Positions 11,701-24,378 of a stretch of 64,000 bases of DNA are shown piece by piece. The stretch's first letter is position 1, and each line of letters opens with the position of its first letter. The DNA comes from Helianthus annuus. Taxonomy: Eukaryota > Streptophyta > Magnoliopsida > Asterales > Asteraceae. The stretch is from contig NC_035439.2 of the NCBI RefSeq assembly GCF_002127325.2, positions 145,778,709 to 145,842,708 of the forward strand, in the 5' to 3' direction. The notes beneath the pieces were generated by a model, which saw only the letters and a program-made list of their open reading frames with translations, did not search any database and had not been told where the DNA came from. A program made the translations under genes and the position numbers.

Positions 11701-13306
11701 GTTCAATCAGAAGGAATTGAACATGCGTCAAAGGCGATGGATGGAAACTCTCAATGACTATGATTGCGAGATACGATACCATCCAGGCAAGGCAAATGTG
11801 GTTGCCGACGCCTTAAGCAGAAAGGAAAGGGTTAAACCGATCAGAATCAATGCCAAGCGCATTGAAATAAGAAATAATTTGAATGAAAGGGTGTTAGCTG
11901 CACAGAAGGAAGCTGTGCTGGAAGCTAACTATCCTGCAGAAAAGTTGGGAGTAACTGAAGAGCAGTTATCCCACGACAAAGGTGGAATGCTACGCCTAAA
12001 CGGACGAATATGGGTTCCAGTCTATGGAGGACTTCGGGATGTTATCCTCCAGGAAGCCCACGGCTCTAAATATTCAGTTCATCCTGGAGCAGATAAGATG
12101 TACCAGGATTTAAAATCAAACTACTGGTGGATTGGTTTGAAAAAGTCCGTGGCCGAATATGTGGCCAAATGTTTGACTTGTGCGCAAGTCAAGGCTGAGC
12201 ATCAGAAGCCGTCAGGTTTGCTTCAGCAACCTGAAATTCCCAAGTGGAAATGGGAAATGGTGACAATGGATTTCATCACCAAGTTACCAAAGACGAAAAA
12301 GGGAAATGATACCATATGGGTCATAGTAGACAGACTGACTAAGTCAGCTCATTTTCTACCCATCAAAGAGACGTATAGCTCAGATATGTTAGCACAATTA
12401 TACGTCGATAAGATAGTAGCGCTACATGGTATACCTATATCTATTATCTCTGATAGAGATACTAGATATACATCGCATTTTTGGAAGAGTTTCCAACAGT
12501 CGTTGGGCACTCGTTTGAATTTTAGTACTGCTTATCATCCTCAGACCGATGGTCAGAGTGAGCGTACGATTCAAACTTTGGAAGACATGCTTCGAGCATG
12601 TGCGATCGACTTGGGTGGTAGTTGGGATAAGAACCTACCACTGATTGAATTCTCCTACAACAATAGCTACCATTCCAGCATAAAGGCTGCGCCTTTTGAG
12701 GCCCTATACGGTAGAAAGTGTAGATCGCCCATTTGTTGGGCAGAAGTTGGAGATGTCCAGTTGTCTGGACCAGATATCGTCTTTGAGACGACAGACAAGA
12801 TCGTTCAGATCCGTGATCGGTTGAAAGCTGCCAGGGATAGGCAGAAAAGTTATGCGGATCCTAAGCGCAAAGATTTTCACTTCGATGTAGGTGAAAAAGT
12901 GTTGCTTAAGGTATCACCTTGGAAAGGTGTGATGAGATTTGGAAAGAAAGGAAAGCTAAGCCCGAGATACATAGGACCTTTCGAGATAATCGAACGTGTC
13001 GGGGCAGTCGCTTACAAGTTAAACTTGCCTGAAGAGCTCAGTGCCATTCATAATGTGTTTCACATCTGTAACCTGAAGAAGTGTTTCGCTGACGATTCAC
13101 TGGTTATACCGCATACAGATATACACATAGACGAAAGTCTAAAATTTGTGGAAAAACCTTTGTCGATTGAGGATCGACAGGTAAAGAAGCTTCGACGGAA
13201 GCACGTGCCTATTGTTAAGGTCAAGTGGGATGCCCGTAGAGGTCCCGAATACACGTGGGAAGTGGAATCCACGATGAAAGAAAAATATCCCCATTTGTTT
13301 GATTAA
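8729..13306 (+). CDS. gag-pol: Gag-pol polyprotein of the Tekay element, 1525 aa, intact
   Basis: One uninterrupted frame encodes the capsid and the replication enzymes of the retrotransposon. Gag occupies about residues 110-290, followed by Cys/His clusters: a CxxCxxxxHxxxxC knuckle at about 358-371 and a second at about 379-392. The protease DSG is at 440-442. Reverse transcriptase spans about 620-800 with the FIDD catalytic box at 773-776. RNase H (CDAS, about 921) follows. Integrase has the HHCC finger (Cys 1148 and 1151) and catalytic D1181, D1242 and E1278 with the expected 35-residue spacing. A GPF motif lies at about 1416 and a chromodomain-like tail at about 1478-1524. All key residues are present. 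The ATG at 8729 is the first in frame and follows a TTTATTGTAG acceptor-like run. Confidence 0.96.
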   Translation: MAKSEETNSHSGERSDNAKIHVTGAELQALIDNAVAKAMDRQFKESSGTRSRTRTETHAKPKTHSEAHSKPPSKKSEPKKAEDDNHSSNHSSVPKQEIELKRDTYSRSCTYKYFVSCKPRDFTGEKGAVDCMTWIDEMDTVVDISGCADRDVVKYVSQSFKGDALAWWKSLLQAAGKAALYSMNWDQFVALIKENFCPQHEVERIESDFVSLVMKNLDCQAYLTTFNTLSRLVPYLVTPEPRRIARFIGGLAPEIKASVKASRPTTFRSVADLSLSLTQDVVRLRAMRSSEENKRKREDDTSRRSEKRHRGNNDHRKGSGSRKSDHQSGEKPRCKVCRRHRFGRCRLETKSQSSEKRCGICKSTDHKAVDCKKMKDATCFGCNEKGHIRPNCPKFAKKVEEGKKTNARVFRMDAKEAVLDDNVITGTFLVNDIFARVLFDSGADKSFVDDKFCKLLNLPVKTLSVKYEVELADGTLETASTVLDGCVISIRNHSFPLSLLPFKLAGFDIVIGMDWLSSNQAQILCNRKQVIVKTPSGESLTIQGDTQHGLPEQVSMLKASRCMQKGCVIYMAQVTIDEPKPKIEDIPVISEYPEVFPEELPGLPPDRQVEFRIDIIPGTAPVARAPYRLAPTEMKELRTQLDDLLAKGFIRPSSSPWGAPILFVKKKDGSMRLCIDYRELNKVTIKNRYPLPRIDDLFDQLQGASYFSKIDLRSGYHQLKVKEEDVHKTAFRTRYGHYEFLVMPFGLTNAPAAFMDLMNRVCKPYLDKFVIVFIDDILIYSKSQADHEKHLRCILKLLNQEKLYAKFSKCEFWLREVQFLGHVVSERGIQVDPAKVEAVMNWQEPKTPTEIRSFLGLAGYYRRFIENFSRIAAPLTSLTREKIKFDWGPKQQESFDILKQKLSNAPVLTLPDGIDEFVVYCDASHTGMGCVLMQKGKVIAYASRQLKVHEKNYTTHDLELGAVVFALKLWRHYLYGTKCIIYSDHKSLQHLFNQKELNMRQRRWMETLNDYDCEIRYHPGKANVVADALSRKERVKPIRINAKRIEIRNNLNERVLAAQKEAVLEANYPAEKLGVTEEQLSHDKGGMLRLNGRIWVPVYGGLRDVILQEAHGSKYSVHPGADKMYQDLKSNYWWIGLKKSVAEYVAKCLTCAQVKAEHQKPSGLLQQPEIPKWKWEMVTMDFITKLPKTKKGNDTIWVIVDRLTKSAHFLPIKETYSSDMLAQLYVDKIVALHGIPISIISDRDTRYTSHFWKSFQQSLGTRLNFSTAYHPQTDGQSERTIQTLEDMLRACAIDLGGSWDKNLPLIEFSYNNSYHSSIKAAPFEALYGRKCRSPICWAEVGDVQLSGPDIVFETTDKIVQIRDRLKAARDRQKSYADPKRKDFHFDVGEKVLLKVSPWKGVMRFGKKGKLSPRYIGPFEIIERVGAVAYKLNLPEELSAIHNVFHICNLKKCFADDSLVIPHTDIHIDESLKFVEKPLSIEDRQVKKLRRKHVPIVKVKWDARRGPEYTWEVESTMKEKYPHLFD

Positions 13307-13329
13307 ATCTCTGGGTCGAGATTTCTTTT

Positions 13330-13342
13330 AAGGGGGTGAGGA
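13330..13342 (+). other. Polypurine tract of the Tekay element
   Basis: AAGGGGGTGAGGA abuts the 3' LTR start and would prime plus-strand synthesis. Confidence 0.9.
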
Positions 13343-16300
13343 TGTAACACCTCGAAAAATTTCGTCCAATAATGTCTTGACACGTGTCATAAGGTTCCGT
13401 TATGTGAAAACATACTTTAGAGGGACTAAAAGTGACAAACGGTGAAAACTATGTAACGTAAGGGTCCAAAGTGTCAACAATGGAGAAATAGGCTCTATGA
13501 TAACCCCACATAATGTTTATAACCTTTAACGGATGGTTCATGGATCATACGACGCGGAAATTGCACAAAAGTGAAGTATTGTAAACTATAGGGGCCAAAA
13601 GTGTCAACATGTTTAATTTATACCTCTGAGCGAACTTTTGGCAGACCCGAAGCTTTGTATAGCTAAAATATACTCACTAGAATATGTGGTAAAAATTTCA
13701 TGAAGTTTCGTCAACGTATGAGAAAGTTATGGCCAAAACCGTACCTAAGGGACTAAAAGCGTCAACGTCGAATTCAGGGCTTTTCGGTTGAGCGCAAAGT
13801 TATCCGAGGGCATTACCATGTTGGTAAAAGTCCTAAGGTTCTTAGAAACCAAGTTTGGGGGTTTACGGGTCGAGAAAAATAGCCGAAACACCGCGTACAA
13901 GTTCAGGGGTCAAAGCTGTCAACAATTGAAAGTTGTTTGGCTGAACAAGGGGTCAGGCGACCCGCCTGGGAAAGCCCAAGCGGGCCGCGTGGGTTGCCCA
14001 GCGACCAGAAATCGTATTTTGGTTGATTTGAGTCCGAATTTGAGTGCATTACAGTTGTAACTTGCCTCCAATTAGCCCAATAACATGCCATGCATGCCTA
14101 CTACTACAGGAACCTCGAATTTGTACCTTTAAATCAGATTATTGATCATTTTCTTGGACATTTGCAATTGTGAACAAGAACACCAAGACTTGCAAGAGCT
14201 CTCAAAGCTTTCTGGAGGAAATCTGATCAACAAGGCCGACTTCTAGTGTTCACTAAACCTCTATAGGACTCTTGTAAGCATTCAATTCGTTCTATAATCC
14301 GTTTTTGCTTTGATTATTAGTAAAAGTCAAACTGGGTGTTCATAACCTTTGACTTTCTGATTAAACGGATTTCTTTCAGTCATTTCTCGAATTGAAACTT
14401 GTTATAGATTGGTATTTATGTGGGAAACAAACCCTCTAAAGGGTACTACCTGATTCCCCCTACATGCATGCTTAATGTCGAGTCAAACCTATTTCTAAAA
14501 AGTCAACAGAAGCGATTTTTGTGAAAAATGACATGATTAATGATATAGATGACATGCAACCTGATTGATCATCATAAGTAACTTGTATTACATATAAGAA
14601 TGTGTTTTAATCATCATCAACTCGACAATCTATAGTATAGCCACGAATCGGAACCGAAAGTCTTGTAAAACGATTATTTCGTAGACTATCGATTCGGATT
14701 CGTACATGCATGTTCGAGATCTGTATTGGAAAGTATTTTTGACTATTTTTATTTTAGTTAAACTTTCTGGAATTTTCTTTGATTGAGTCTATGCTTAGCC
14801 TATTCGAATGCTTGTTTCCGGTTTATGCATAAAGTTGACTATTTTGCCCTTTTTGATTTAAAACGGGATTTTTGGAAAAGTGAAAGGATAGAAATCTTTA
14901 TTTCTAATATATGAACTTGCACCGAATGTTTCGGATCAGTTGGTGGTCCAGATTGTGAGTTATGGCCATTAGCGTAAAACTATATTATAAATTTACATAA
15001 ACGGTCCTTTTTGCATAGAACCCGTTTCTGGCCACGTTTTGGTACAAAACTTTTTACCAACTGATGTATTATAATATTCTGGGAATTTTGATGATTTTTA
15101 ACTAATTTTTGGCTGAACGGATCCTAGATCGCCTAGTCATTTCGGCTTATGTCGGTTTTGACCGTTTTAGCCATAAAATGAGTTTTACACATCCTTTTGA
15201 CCCGAAACCTTTTTCTACTGATTTTATATGATGAATAAATTATTTTAAGTATTCTGGAAATATAAAAATCTCAGATTTATTGTGAAAACCCGGAAACGCC
15301 CTTAAATCGTATTTTTAGCGTTTTAAGCGCATAGTAAGCGTTATACTTGTTTTAAACCTATAAGACTTATACCTACTGATGTAAATTACATATTTTCATA
15401 TAATAACAGTAAGTATAATATTTTGAACTCAGGTTTCCAGTTGTGGCATTTTTAGCCCTTGTGAAATTACTAAATTGCCCCTACGGTGCATAGTTTGGTT
15501 TTAAATGATATATTTGGTATATGGGTCATACCCTACTGATATAATATGTTATATTAAGTATATTTACTGTATGAACCAGACCCGAAACTCAGATTTCTAA
15601 TTTTACCCTTTTTTTATCTTTTAAATGACCAAAATGCCCTTCTAAGGCATAAATTGGGTTTAAAATTATTCCGGGCAATATAGGACATAACTTACTGATA
15701 TAATATCATATTCTAAGCATATTAGTTCAGGGAACTTGCATTTGAATCTTTTGGCTACCCGTATCGCCCTTATCGCGTTCGGTTCGGTTTACGTAACTAG
15801 TTGCGTAAATTGACCGAAACGGGTCAAACGATATCATTTTTATTTCAAAATCCAGAATGTATTTAGTATACCCATATTATACAAGTATTCAAACTTGTCG
15901 GGTCTAAATCACATTCTATCCGGTCTTTCGCTTAATCGTGCGTAAACCGTATCATTCCTAAAACTAACCGGTCAAAGCTTAGGCTTAAATAAAAGACCCG
16001 TTAGGAATCTAATAGGTTAATTATAAACCTTTGTTCCAGATTAGGAAGCCCGGTAAAAGCTACCAACACTTATCGTTTGTGACTTATACTTGCTCAGGTA
16101 AATACATTTTGACTTATTTTCCCTATACGGGCTTGGGGTACGGTATTTAAAATACCGCTTGATCGGGCGCACAAGTCCTGCGCCCTATGGGTGTACAGTC
16201 TTGAATAGCTTGTGTGATTTCGTTTAAACAGTCTTGTCTTACTTAAAGGCTTTGGGGGGTTATTGACCGTGTCCCGGATATCCTTGGCATTATCTTACGA

Positions 16301-16880
16301 GATGGCCACGACCAGAGCACGGGGTGTAGGCGTACACCCGTCGTGTATAACTCTTTGATGTGGTGTGTCAACTTAATCTCTAGCCCGGACAGTAGATCCC
16401 GGGCCACCAGAGATATAAGTGCATGTAATTCGTTCACAAGTTTATATTATATAATTATCCCAAGTTAAAAAAAAAAAAATATTTATGCCTTGTGCATTTA
16501 AATAAATTTTCAATCACTTTCAAAATGAGTCAGTCGATTTGTATTTACCAGTGTAAACTGACGTATTTTTCCCAAAAGGTTAAGTGCAGGTACTATACGG
16601 AAATAGGCTGGCTGTTTCCTAGAGAGCGTCCACAATAGTCTCGCAAACTCGGACGACAATTATCTGTTGAACTATTTATTTCTATTTTCATTTGATCCGC
16701 CTGTGGATCCATTTCAACTATTGTGATATTTATTATTACACTTTATTTAAAAGTTGAAATGTTTCTATTCTGCTTCCGCTGTGCATTATTATATTGTGTT
16801 GATTGTCTATGACGATGCCAACTACGTCACTGTACCCCACACCGGGCCCACCGGTGACACGTGGAAATGGGGGTGTGACA
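13343..16880 (+). repeat. 3' LTR of the Tekay element (3538 bp)
   Basis: It is near-identical to 2557-6095. The GC-rich hairpin recurs at 13961-13984. It is followed directly by the second CACAC target copy. Confidence 0.95.
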
Positions 16881-16885
16881 CACAC

Positions 16886-17310
16886 TATCCTTTCGCTACC
16901 ATTCGTCATAATCTGATTTCGATTGAGTTCGATTGAGATTCGAGTTTCGATTCGATTGATCACCACACATAACATAAAGTAAACACGCACATGTAACACG
17001 TAAGGCACACACACACGTAATATAACACCAAATTCGCATGATTCGAGTTTCGAGTTTGATTGATGATTCGATTATCTTGATTATTGATTGATTAACTTTA
17101 TCGCATTGTTACTTCCTACTATTCACAGTCGTAAAGCGTTTTGCGTCGATTAAACATTCGATTACTTCGATCCCTTTGATAAACATCACTTACTCCACAT
17201 AATACAAACAATAAAACATAAAATAGACTAATTACAGTCAAAGAAGTCAAACTTGACTTGGACTTTGACTTTGACTTTGACTTTGACATTCGAAAACACG
17301 GGGTGTTACA
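16886..17310 (-). mobile_element. Old gypsy-type LTR, right piece
   Basis: This continues the split LTR after the CACAC duplication. It is rich in ATTCGAGTTTCGA and ends with TTTGACTTTGACTTTGAC repeats before CGGGGTGTTACA at 17299-17310, which is the LTR's 5' end on the minus strand. The bases after it (AAACT) do not match those before 1623, in keeping with a left border placed elsewhere or lost. Confidence 0.55.
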
Positions 17311-19265
17311 AAACTAGTATTAAGCCCCACCGCGTTGCGGTGGGACTGTAAAACTGTTTCAAATAGTACCAATGTCACACCACCGCCAACAACCAACACG
17401 TATTAATGTGAAGAAATTAGTTTGTAATGTAAAACACAGAAAATAATAACTAAGTTGACTTAGTACCCGCTCGTTGCGACCAACCTGTTATGTTAAACGG
17501 AAAAAAAACAACTTAAAAACGTTGAACCATACACGTACGTTGCGTCGTATTAACTCGCAAATTAGAACGAAGTGTTAAACGAAACATAATAATGTTGAAC
17601 CACACACGCACGTTGCACCTTGTTAACTCGCAAAATTTAGAATGAAACGTTAAACAAAAAAATTAGAAAATTTGATAAGTATAGGGACCAAAGTTGAAAG
17701 CAAAAAAAATGTGTGATTAAATTGAAAAAAATAAAAACTTTTAGGTTAAAAATTAAAAATCAAATAAATTTTGTACTAAAAGTGGAATATTAACTTTTTT
17801 TTAAATACCCCTAAGCCTCATGTACAACACCCCAATACCTATACATGTTGGATAGTATTTAACTAAAAGTGGAATATTAATTTTTTTTTTTTTTTTTTTT
17901 TTTTGAAAATACCCCTAAGCCTCATGTACAACACCTCAATACATATACATGTTGAAAATTTATAATTTGTAAATTTGTAAATATGGTAATGGTAATATGG
18001 TAATAGTTTTAGCATATAAAGCGTCAATTAAGTTTTTATTTGAGATTTAATATCTCTAAATAATAAAGGTTCTTGATGTTAACTTTTTAATACTTACACA
18101 TGAGCATCTAGTTTAAAATGATTATTTTATAGAACTTTTTGAAGGACTTTGTAAACCATGTGATCATAATTTTTTTAATGTTTGTATAGTTTTATTTCGT
18201 AGAAAGGATGGATGTGACAATGTTACTAGTTACTATGTAACTGAGAGTTTTCAAAAGATTGAAAACACTAATGTGTAAGGAATGTGTTCTTATCATACAT
18301 ATTGAACTATATATTGTACAATATGCACTAAATCGTTTTATGTTAATTATTTTATCATCAATTTCTATTTGCTTGACCTAGCCCCTTTATGACACGACAC
18401 ATTTTTTGTCTCCCATAATGAAAATTTATAGATTTTTCATTACATACATGGTCGCACTACCTATCCCAAATGTTCTGAATTTCAGGCTTGCTCGTCGGGT
18501 TCATATTCATTGCCATTCTACTTCTAGAAGTAGACAAATCTAACTCTAGTTGTAAGAGAAGTACACATTCATTTGTTGTTTGGCTTTAACTTCTTATCAT
18601 GCCTATCTTGCATACATCTTGCTACGTACGATGAGAAATTATAGAACCCTAACACAGGTAAAAAAACATACGCTATGAACCATTATTGCATGCCATGTTT
18701 TGTTTCAAAGGTAATTCTCACATGAAGTATGAAAGAAAAACAATAAGTACATTTCTATCTTGTCTTTGGAGAGTAGCCATTAGATGCATTCATGTTTATC
18801 GAGAAGCCGCCACCTTATCCCTTATCTTCACAGACCAACATGCTTGTTGCAGTGTTGATGTTGAATTGTAGGACTTTTGATAATACTATTAATCCATGTC
18901 TAGTACTTGTTTAGGTAGACAAAAATGATGGAACTTGGTGCGAAACTTGAGTGAAACTTATGTACAAGAGTCTAATTTACACAAGCATTTGACCTAATAT
19001 GTAACATCAGTCATCACATTAACATAATAATATGTGTACCATCACTATTCCGCTCTTATTGTGACATTTGACCTTGGTTTTAAGCTATTAAGATTTGACT
19101 GAAATAACGTTATAAATGCTAAGACCATCTACATCAATAAACTCTTACAAACCTCCACCTTAACGTAAAATCAGATTCCAACTTTCTTTGAAAATACCCA
19201 CTTTTTCTACATCAACAAACCCATAATGCTAAGACCATCTACATCAACAAACCCTTTACAAACTA
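17311..19265. other. Gene-free AT-rich stretch with small repeats
   Basis: At 17320-17345 a hairpin-like CCCCACCGCGTTGCGGTGGG may mark an element end. A word around GTTGAACCA..CACG.ACGTTGC recurs near 17522 and 17595. An approximately 75-bp block (AAAAGTGGAATATTAA..ACATGTTG) is duplicated at about 17777-17850 and 17863-17955, with a poly-T run (17879-17904) in the second copy. The rest shows nothing recognisable, and small ORFs look random. Confidence 0.5.
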
Positions 19266-20024
19266 TGTAGCACAGAAACGGCTACGGGGCTGGAGTACGG
19301 AGACGATACGGTTGCGGGGAACGGCAAAACATAAAAATCTTAGATACGGGTACCGCAAAGGTACGACTAAATTAAATATACAAAAACAAACTTGCATTCA
19401 CCCAAACTTTCAACTTACTAATTTTGAACATTTTTATTTTTTTATCCTTCTACACTCCCATGCAAACCACCATATACAAATGTGTAACCCCATAAATTTT
19501 ATACAACCACCACTTCTTTTCGTTGTAACACAAACCTGCCACTTTACCCTTTTCAGTCAGAATTCACAACTCAATAGGAATTTACTTTTCTGATTTGCTA
19601 ATCACAATAACAACCTTAAAATCAAGCGTAACTAAACAATTCATCAGCCCTCAAACCATCAACCCGCAAAACTAAATCAGTATCTCCGATTGCCTTTTCT
19701 TTCCAACACACAACATCACAATCAAACCATCACATGATAATTCAATCGTCGTTCGAAAATACGTTGCCGATCAAGTTTACATTACAGGTTCACAACCCAT
19801 CAGAACATCAAAGTTTGGTGAAAGTTTAAACCCTAAATAAAATAGGATATGTCCCCGAAACGTCGAACTGCCGTCCCCACAATCCCGGAAACGTCTCGCT
19901 ATCGTCCCCAATTTCCAGGAAACATTTGAGTGACGTCCCTATGCCGTCCCCGTTCCCGTCCCCGTCCCCTAACCGCCCTCGAGACGGGTACTCAATAGTC
20001 CTAGCCGTCCCCGTGCTTCGTAGA
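19266..20024. mobile_element. Non-autonomous TIR DNA transposon, about 0.76 kb
   Basis: The left end (TGTAGCACAGAAACGGCTAC) is an imperfect inverted match of the right end (GTCCCCGTGCTTCGTAGA at about 20007-20024). Matching CGGAGACG-type and CCGTCCCC-type tracts extend into both sides. The interior is AT-rich without coding potential. No clean target duplication is visible, so the borders are approximate and the superfamily is not assigned. Confidence 0.5.
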
Positions 20025-20487
20025 CGTGTAATAATACTAGCTGTCAATTAATTGCAAAAATTATCACTATATAGTTTTAGCCAATGAATTAAATTATCAA
20101 TGACAATGGTTGCTTTTTTTTTCTTTTTTGGAAAATACTGGTTTTTATTTTATACAACCTCCATATGTTTTGTTTTAACAAATAATTGGTCCTATTCTTT
20201 ATGCCATGTGAATGAAAGTATACAGAGTGGAATTAGTTGTGTGGTGACTTGGTATTTAGGGAATGAGAATGATACAAGTGGCATAATTTTAGATAGGGGC
20301 AACAATGCAAGTAGACCAGATTCCTTTGTCAGTTTTCTACGTTTCAAATGCAGCTCCAGAGCATTAGATAAGCTGATGCCAGTTACCTGTCTTCGGTATC
20401 ATCACATTTCACTTCCAAAAAGCCATCCTAATTTTGTACCCAATATCACTTTCTGCCTCACGTTTCACTTATTATTATTACTAGGTT
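20025..20487. other. Unassigned non-coding
   Basis: A 129-codon open frame at 20100-20489 has no recognisable domain and starts in a poly-T run. I see nothing else. Confidence 0.4.
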
Positions 20488-20850
20488 AGAACCCCATGTA
20501 TTACACGGGTTGAATAAATGTAATTCTATACACTAAATAATAAAACAATATATTTTTAAAAACATCGTTTATTTTACCAGTTGAATAAATGTAATTTTAT
20601 ATATATTAAATAATAAAAAAGTTATATCTTTAAGAACCATATGTATTGTACGGGTTGAATAAATGTAACTTTATACACCAAATAATAAAAAAAGTTATAT
20701 CTTTAAAAACCTTGTGTATTAAACGGGTTGAATAAATGTAATTTTGTATACCAAATAATAAAAAAAATTATATCTTTAAAAAACTAGTATATTACACGGG
20801 TTGAATAAATGTATTTGTGTATATAAAATAATAAAAAAATTGTATGTTAT
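20488..20850. repeat. Minisatellite, about five units of 75-85 bp
   Basis: GGGTTGAATAAATGTAA recurs near 20508, 20580 (partial), 20651, 20726 and 20799. Each copy is followed by a TATAC..AAATAATAAAA block and an A/T-rich spacer ending in a (T)ATTACACGGG-like word. It resembles repeats inside plant TIR or Helitron elements. There is no coding content. Confidence 0.75.
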
Positions 20851-22391
20851 TAATACGATTAGAATCTGATTCTCTTTTTTAGTTTTATTAATCAACATAC
20901 CAATTGAACTTCTATTATCTGTGTAATATTTCATCTATTTTTTAAATTAAAAGGAACATTACTCAATATTAACTCACTAAATATTAAAAAGTAACGTGTT
21001 TTTTTTAATTAAAAGAAACATTTACTCAATATTAATGCAATGAATATAAAATAGTGAAGTTATAACCACCATTTAACTCTATAGTTTGCCTCTCGCTTCT
21101 ATTAATTCAAATAGATAATTTTTTTTAATGAGAAGGAGATTAAACTAAATAATCATTATTAATAAAATATTAAACTAATAATATTTCGTAGAAGGATTAT
21201 TTATAATTAATTAGAAGGGATTAAACTAAAATAAAAATTATCTATAAGAGATGGCCTAATATGATGACAAGTGTCCCTAAAGTGGTTTCTTTTATTATAT
21301 AGTATAGATATAGATTTTTGTTTTCTTTTACTTAGAGAAGTAGGTTAAAATCAGAACTGAAAATTTCGAATGTAAATTCTGAAATTTAAATTTAGATTTT
21401 GTTTTTTCAAGTGGCATAATTTTAGATAGGGGTTGTACGGGCTACGGCTCAATCCCTTCTTTGTAGTGTAATTTTTTATTTTTATTTTTTGGTTTTATAC
21501 AAAGGATACCTCTGAATATATATGAGTATGTCCATGGAAACACGGATATTTGAAATTATTTAAATCCTTAATATTTTTAAGCCCAAACATTTTATAACTC
21601 CAAACTTGTATAATTAATTAGACCAAATGATAAAGTTAGTCCAAATTAAAAATAGTTTAATTGAAAGGAGGCCCATTTGATAAACTTAACCTAAGCCCCA
21701 TAATCTAAAACAATAAAATATCTATTTTTATTAGGGCGGCAATTGGAAAAGGTACATGATGGTTGCTGACACTGCTGCAAAGCTGGAGAAGTTGCACCTT
21801 GTTTCGATCGCCCGCAACAGTTCGGATCGAGTTGACAGGCGTTGACTAGATGAGTTAAAATTTATAAAGACTTATACAAATCTATTAGGTATTTGTTTTA
21901 CTTTATTTATTATCGTTTTTTATTATTATTGTATAATTGCACGATATTTTTTTGTGGGATACTTCTAAATTAATGGGCTAGCTTCGTCACTCCATGGTGA
22001 AGTACATTTTCAATGCAAAATTTTTGTTTTCTTCTACATTTTTTGTATCGGTTACTTATGAAAAAAAGACTCACCCGTGCTACCCCTCAAGCATGTATGT
22101 TAGATCTGCCACTGGTTTTAAACCGAACCAATCTAAACATCAAATTCATTGTAGTTACGTGAGTCGTTTGTTTGAATCAATATGAAATGTTTTTTCTGAT
22201 TGCAATTCCGTTAGAATTAAAATTCAATTACGATAAACTGATGTGATACAAATTACATGTAACTTTAGTTTTTAATTCAACATTTCTTATGAAGATAGTC
22301 TTGAGAATTTATGAAATGTTAATATGATATATTATATTTTAAACGGGTAGTCGGGTAGAGATCTAACATGGTCATACACAATAATAATATT
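20851..22391. other. Gene-free stretch with one exon-like fragment
   Basis: This is mostly AT-rich DNA. At 21737-21844 is a less AT-rich island with an open plus frame of about 32 codons preceded by TTATTAG (acceptor-like) and ending TGA; it translates to ...ADTAAKLEKLHLVSIAR.... It could be a captured exon fragment, but I do not recognise the family. TTATTATATAGTATAGAT at about 21292-21309 resembles ends of old plant DNA elements. Confidence 0.35.
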
Positions 22392-22714
22392 TAGGAAAAT
22401 TTACAAAAATGTCAGTTGACCAACCGTGTTTTCAAATTTGTCACGTTCTTGCGTCCGTGGACGGACCTCTCATGATGGGATGAGTCGGCGTATCATGTTG
22501 AAGAGTCCATGTCCATCCGAAGCGTCGGTGAACTCGTCCGAAGCGTCGGTGGACTCTTCCGAAGCGTCCGTGGACTCTTCCGAAGGAGCGTGATACATGG
22601 ACTCTTCAACATGATACGCCGTTCATCCCATGCTGAGAGATCCGTCCACATACGCAGAAGCGTGACAAATTCTAAAACATGGTTGGTCAACTGAAATTTT
22701 TGTAATTTTCCCTA
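22392..22714. mobile_element. Fold-back MITE, 323 bp, with target duplication
   Basis: The arms are about 115-120 bp: TAGGAAAATTTACAAAAATG at the left matches the complement of the right end TTTTTGTAATTTTCCCTA, and the match continues through the CATGTTGAAGAGTCCATG word. The centre has about three 21-22-bp units with CCGAAGCGTC. The flanks carry ATATT on both sides (22387-22391 and 22715-22719). Overlapping ORFs on both strands reflect the palindrome and are not genes. Confidence 0.85.
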
Positions 22715-24364
22715 ATATTTATTCTCTACCTGTGAAAAAAACTTTGCACTTTTGGTTGTATAGCTTTGAAAAAAAACTTTGCACATTTGGTGAATTTGCT
22801 ATAGTCAAGACTTTGTCAGAACTGACGACAAGTTGCAACAACTAAAACCGAGGCAGACTGAAAATAAGAAACTGGCTCATGGTGTCACCAAAGAAAAGGA
22901 GACCAGCCTTGGCCCATGGGTTCCACTCGCGCATTTCAGCGGCTAATGGACCACCTCACACCCGCACCATTTTCTCACACATGGCATCCCAGCTGACATT
23001 ACTATACTCCATTTCAAAATATCTATGATCCTAAATTTTACGAGTATTATGTTGTTAAATGTGAACATCTCGAAACTAAAATGTGTCATGCACTACAACG
23101 TTTGTAAAGACAAGGATATAGGTTTTCACTTTTTGTGTTGTACTCTTGTGTAGCCCGATGGTATGGAACAGTGACGTCTCGACGTCTCTGAGAATTTACG
23201 TACCATGGTGCATTAAATCTATTTTCTCCACTATCAATTTTCCATGGGCCCCTTTACATATTTGCACCCACTAACCCCATCACCCTTTATAAATTAATCA
23301 TGTGGAGGATAGTGTGATTTGATGTAGAAAGTCAACATCATCACGTGATAAAGTGTCCTAATAAAACAAACAGTCAAACACTTTCAATTGGGGTCCAATG
23401 ACAATTCATTGAATTGTGAGTAGGAAGCAGTTTGGCGGCCCAAGTCTAAAAGATCAGATTGCTTTGTGCTGAAGGCTCACAATCGGTCCAATCAACTTGA
23501 GATTTGATAAAGTATATCACATGAAAATATCTATTAATGTCAGAACTTCATTTGATCGGCCCAATGAAATGAAAATGAATTAGAAAGGTGTCGGCCCAGT
23601 TGTAAACCAATTGAAAGTGGATTATTTGGCCCAATCAAAAATAACTTTGTGTATGGGGAAACTGATTGAAGATGATATCGACGAAGGTGAATACGATTTA
23701 AATCCTGGTCTACGAAACAGATTGGTGAGTGTTATGTATGAATGACGAAACAAATTAGTAATCTTGAACGACGAAACAGACGACGAAATGCAGTGACGAA
23801 ACATATTTATATATCTAAAATCTTGAGGAAACAGGATGTGAGTGACGAAACTGAAATCCTTTTCACTTGATATGGATAAGGCTGAGAGTTGGTGAGTTTG
23901 GTCAAATGAACCTTATCTTTAGTCTGACACAAGACACACTTTTCAACTACACCATGCCTACCATACTTTGAAGGCATAATTTTCAAACAAGAAATAATAT
24001 TCAATTCACCACAAATGCACAGTAACTTCATAAAAGATCAAAAAGTAAATATTTTGAAGAACACTTTGAAGTTTTGTTGAAGATATGAAGAACAAACCCA
24101 GAATTTTGAATTTTCCGGTCACCGGATAACTTTCCAAAACACGAAAATGCACAAACTTTTACTAAAAACCCGGTAATACTATGTAATGATGCACACTAAC
24201 AAGGTTTTTGGCAAAACTTTGGCAAAGCAAACAAGATCCAACTGATTTTCTGAAGCTTTTTCAAGAAAATATGAACTTTTCAAAACAACAGTTTCTACAA
24301 GTCACTTAAAACAAGCTTGATAAAACAAAACAATGTTTGGTGTTAAATAAGGATTAGAGCCAAA
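22715..24364. other. Non-coding; right part probably leader of a truncated minus-strand LTR element
   Basis: Nothing recognisable lies up to about 23400. From about 23420 the DNA shares GGCCCAA and GACGAAAC words with the adjacent LTR at 24379-25071. It lies on the internal side of that LTR's PBS, so it is probably the untranslated leader. No gag or pol ORF follows to the left, so the element is truncated or non-autonomous. Confidence 0.4.
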
Positions 24365-24376
24365 GCTCTGATACCA
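24365..24376 (-). other. Primer-binding site (tRNA-iMet type), minus strand
   Basis: GCTCTGATACCA is the complement of TGGTATCAGAGC. It lies 2 bp left of the LTR, so that LTR is a 5' LTR in minus orientation. Confidence 0.8.
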
Positions 24377-24378
24377 AT

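Larger units (their letters stand above)
2557..16880 (+). mobile_element. Complete young Ty3/gypsy chromovirus (Tekay/Del type), 14.3 kb
   Basis: The order is 5' LTR 2557-6095, tRNA-Met-type PBS 6099-6110, extra ORF 6301-7626, gag-pol 8729-13306, polypurine tract 13330-13342 and 3' LTR 13343-16880. The LTRs begin TG and end CA, and the element is flanked by the 5-bp duplication CACAC (2552-2556 and 16881-16885). The two 3.54-kb LTRs differ by about four substitutions plus one A/T-tract indel, so insertion is recent. Gag-pol has no stop or frameshift and ends in a chromodomain-like segment, which places it among chromoviruses; Tekay is the best fit. It looks autonomous. Confidence 0.95.

Noticed and set aside
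1623..17310. Idea that this is a clean solo LTR with target duplication
   Set aside because: Flanking pentamers ACGTA and AAACT do not match, and the left border may be internal.
18686..18871. 61-codon ORF
   Set aside because: Random-looking, no homology recognised, AT-rich repeat context.
20100..20489. 129-codon plus-strand ORF
   Set aside because: Begins in a T-rich run, no domain, ends at the border of a minisatellite.
22493..22694. Overlapping ORFs on both strands with repeated SVGELVRSVG-like peptide
   Set aside because: Produced by the inverted and tandem structure of the MITE.
22780..23130. Possible short coding exon starting ATGGTGTCACC near 22880
   Set aside because: About 49 codons, no homology recognised, no splice sites that make a larger gene.
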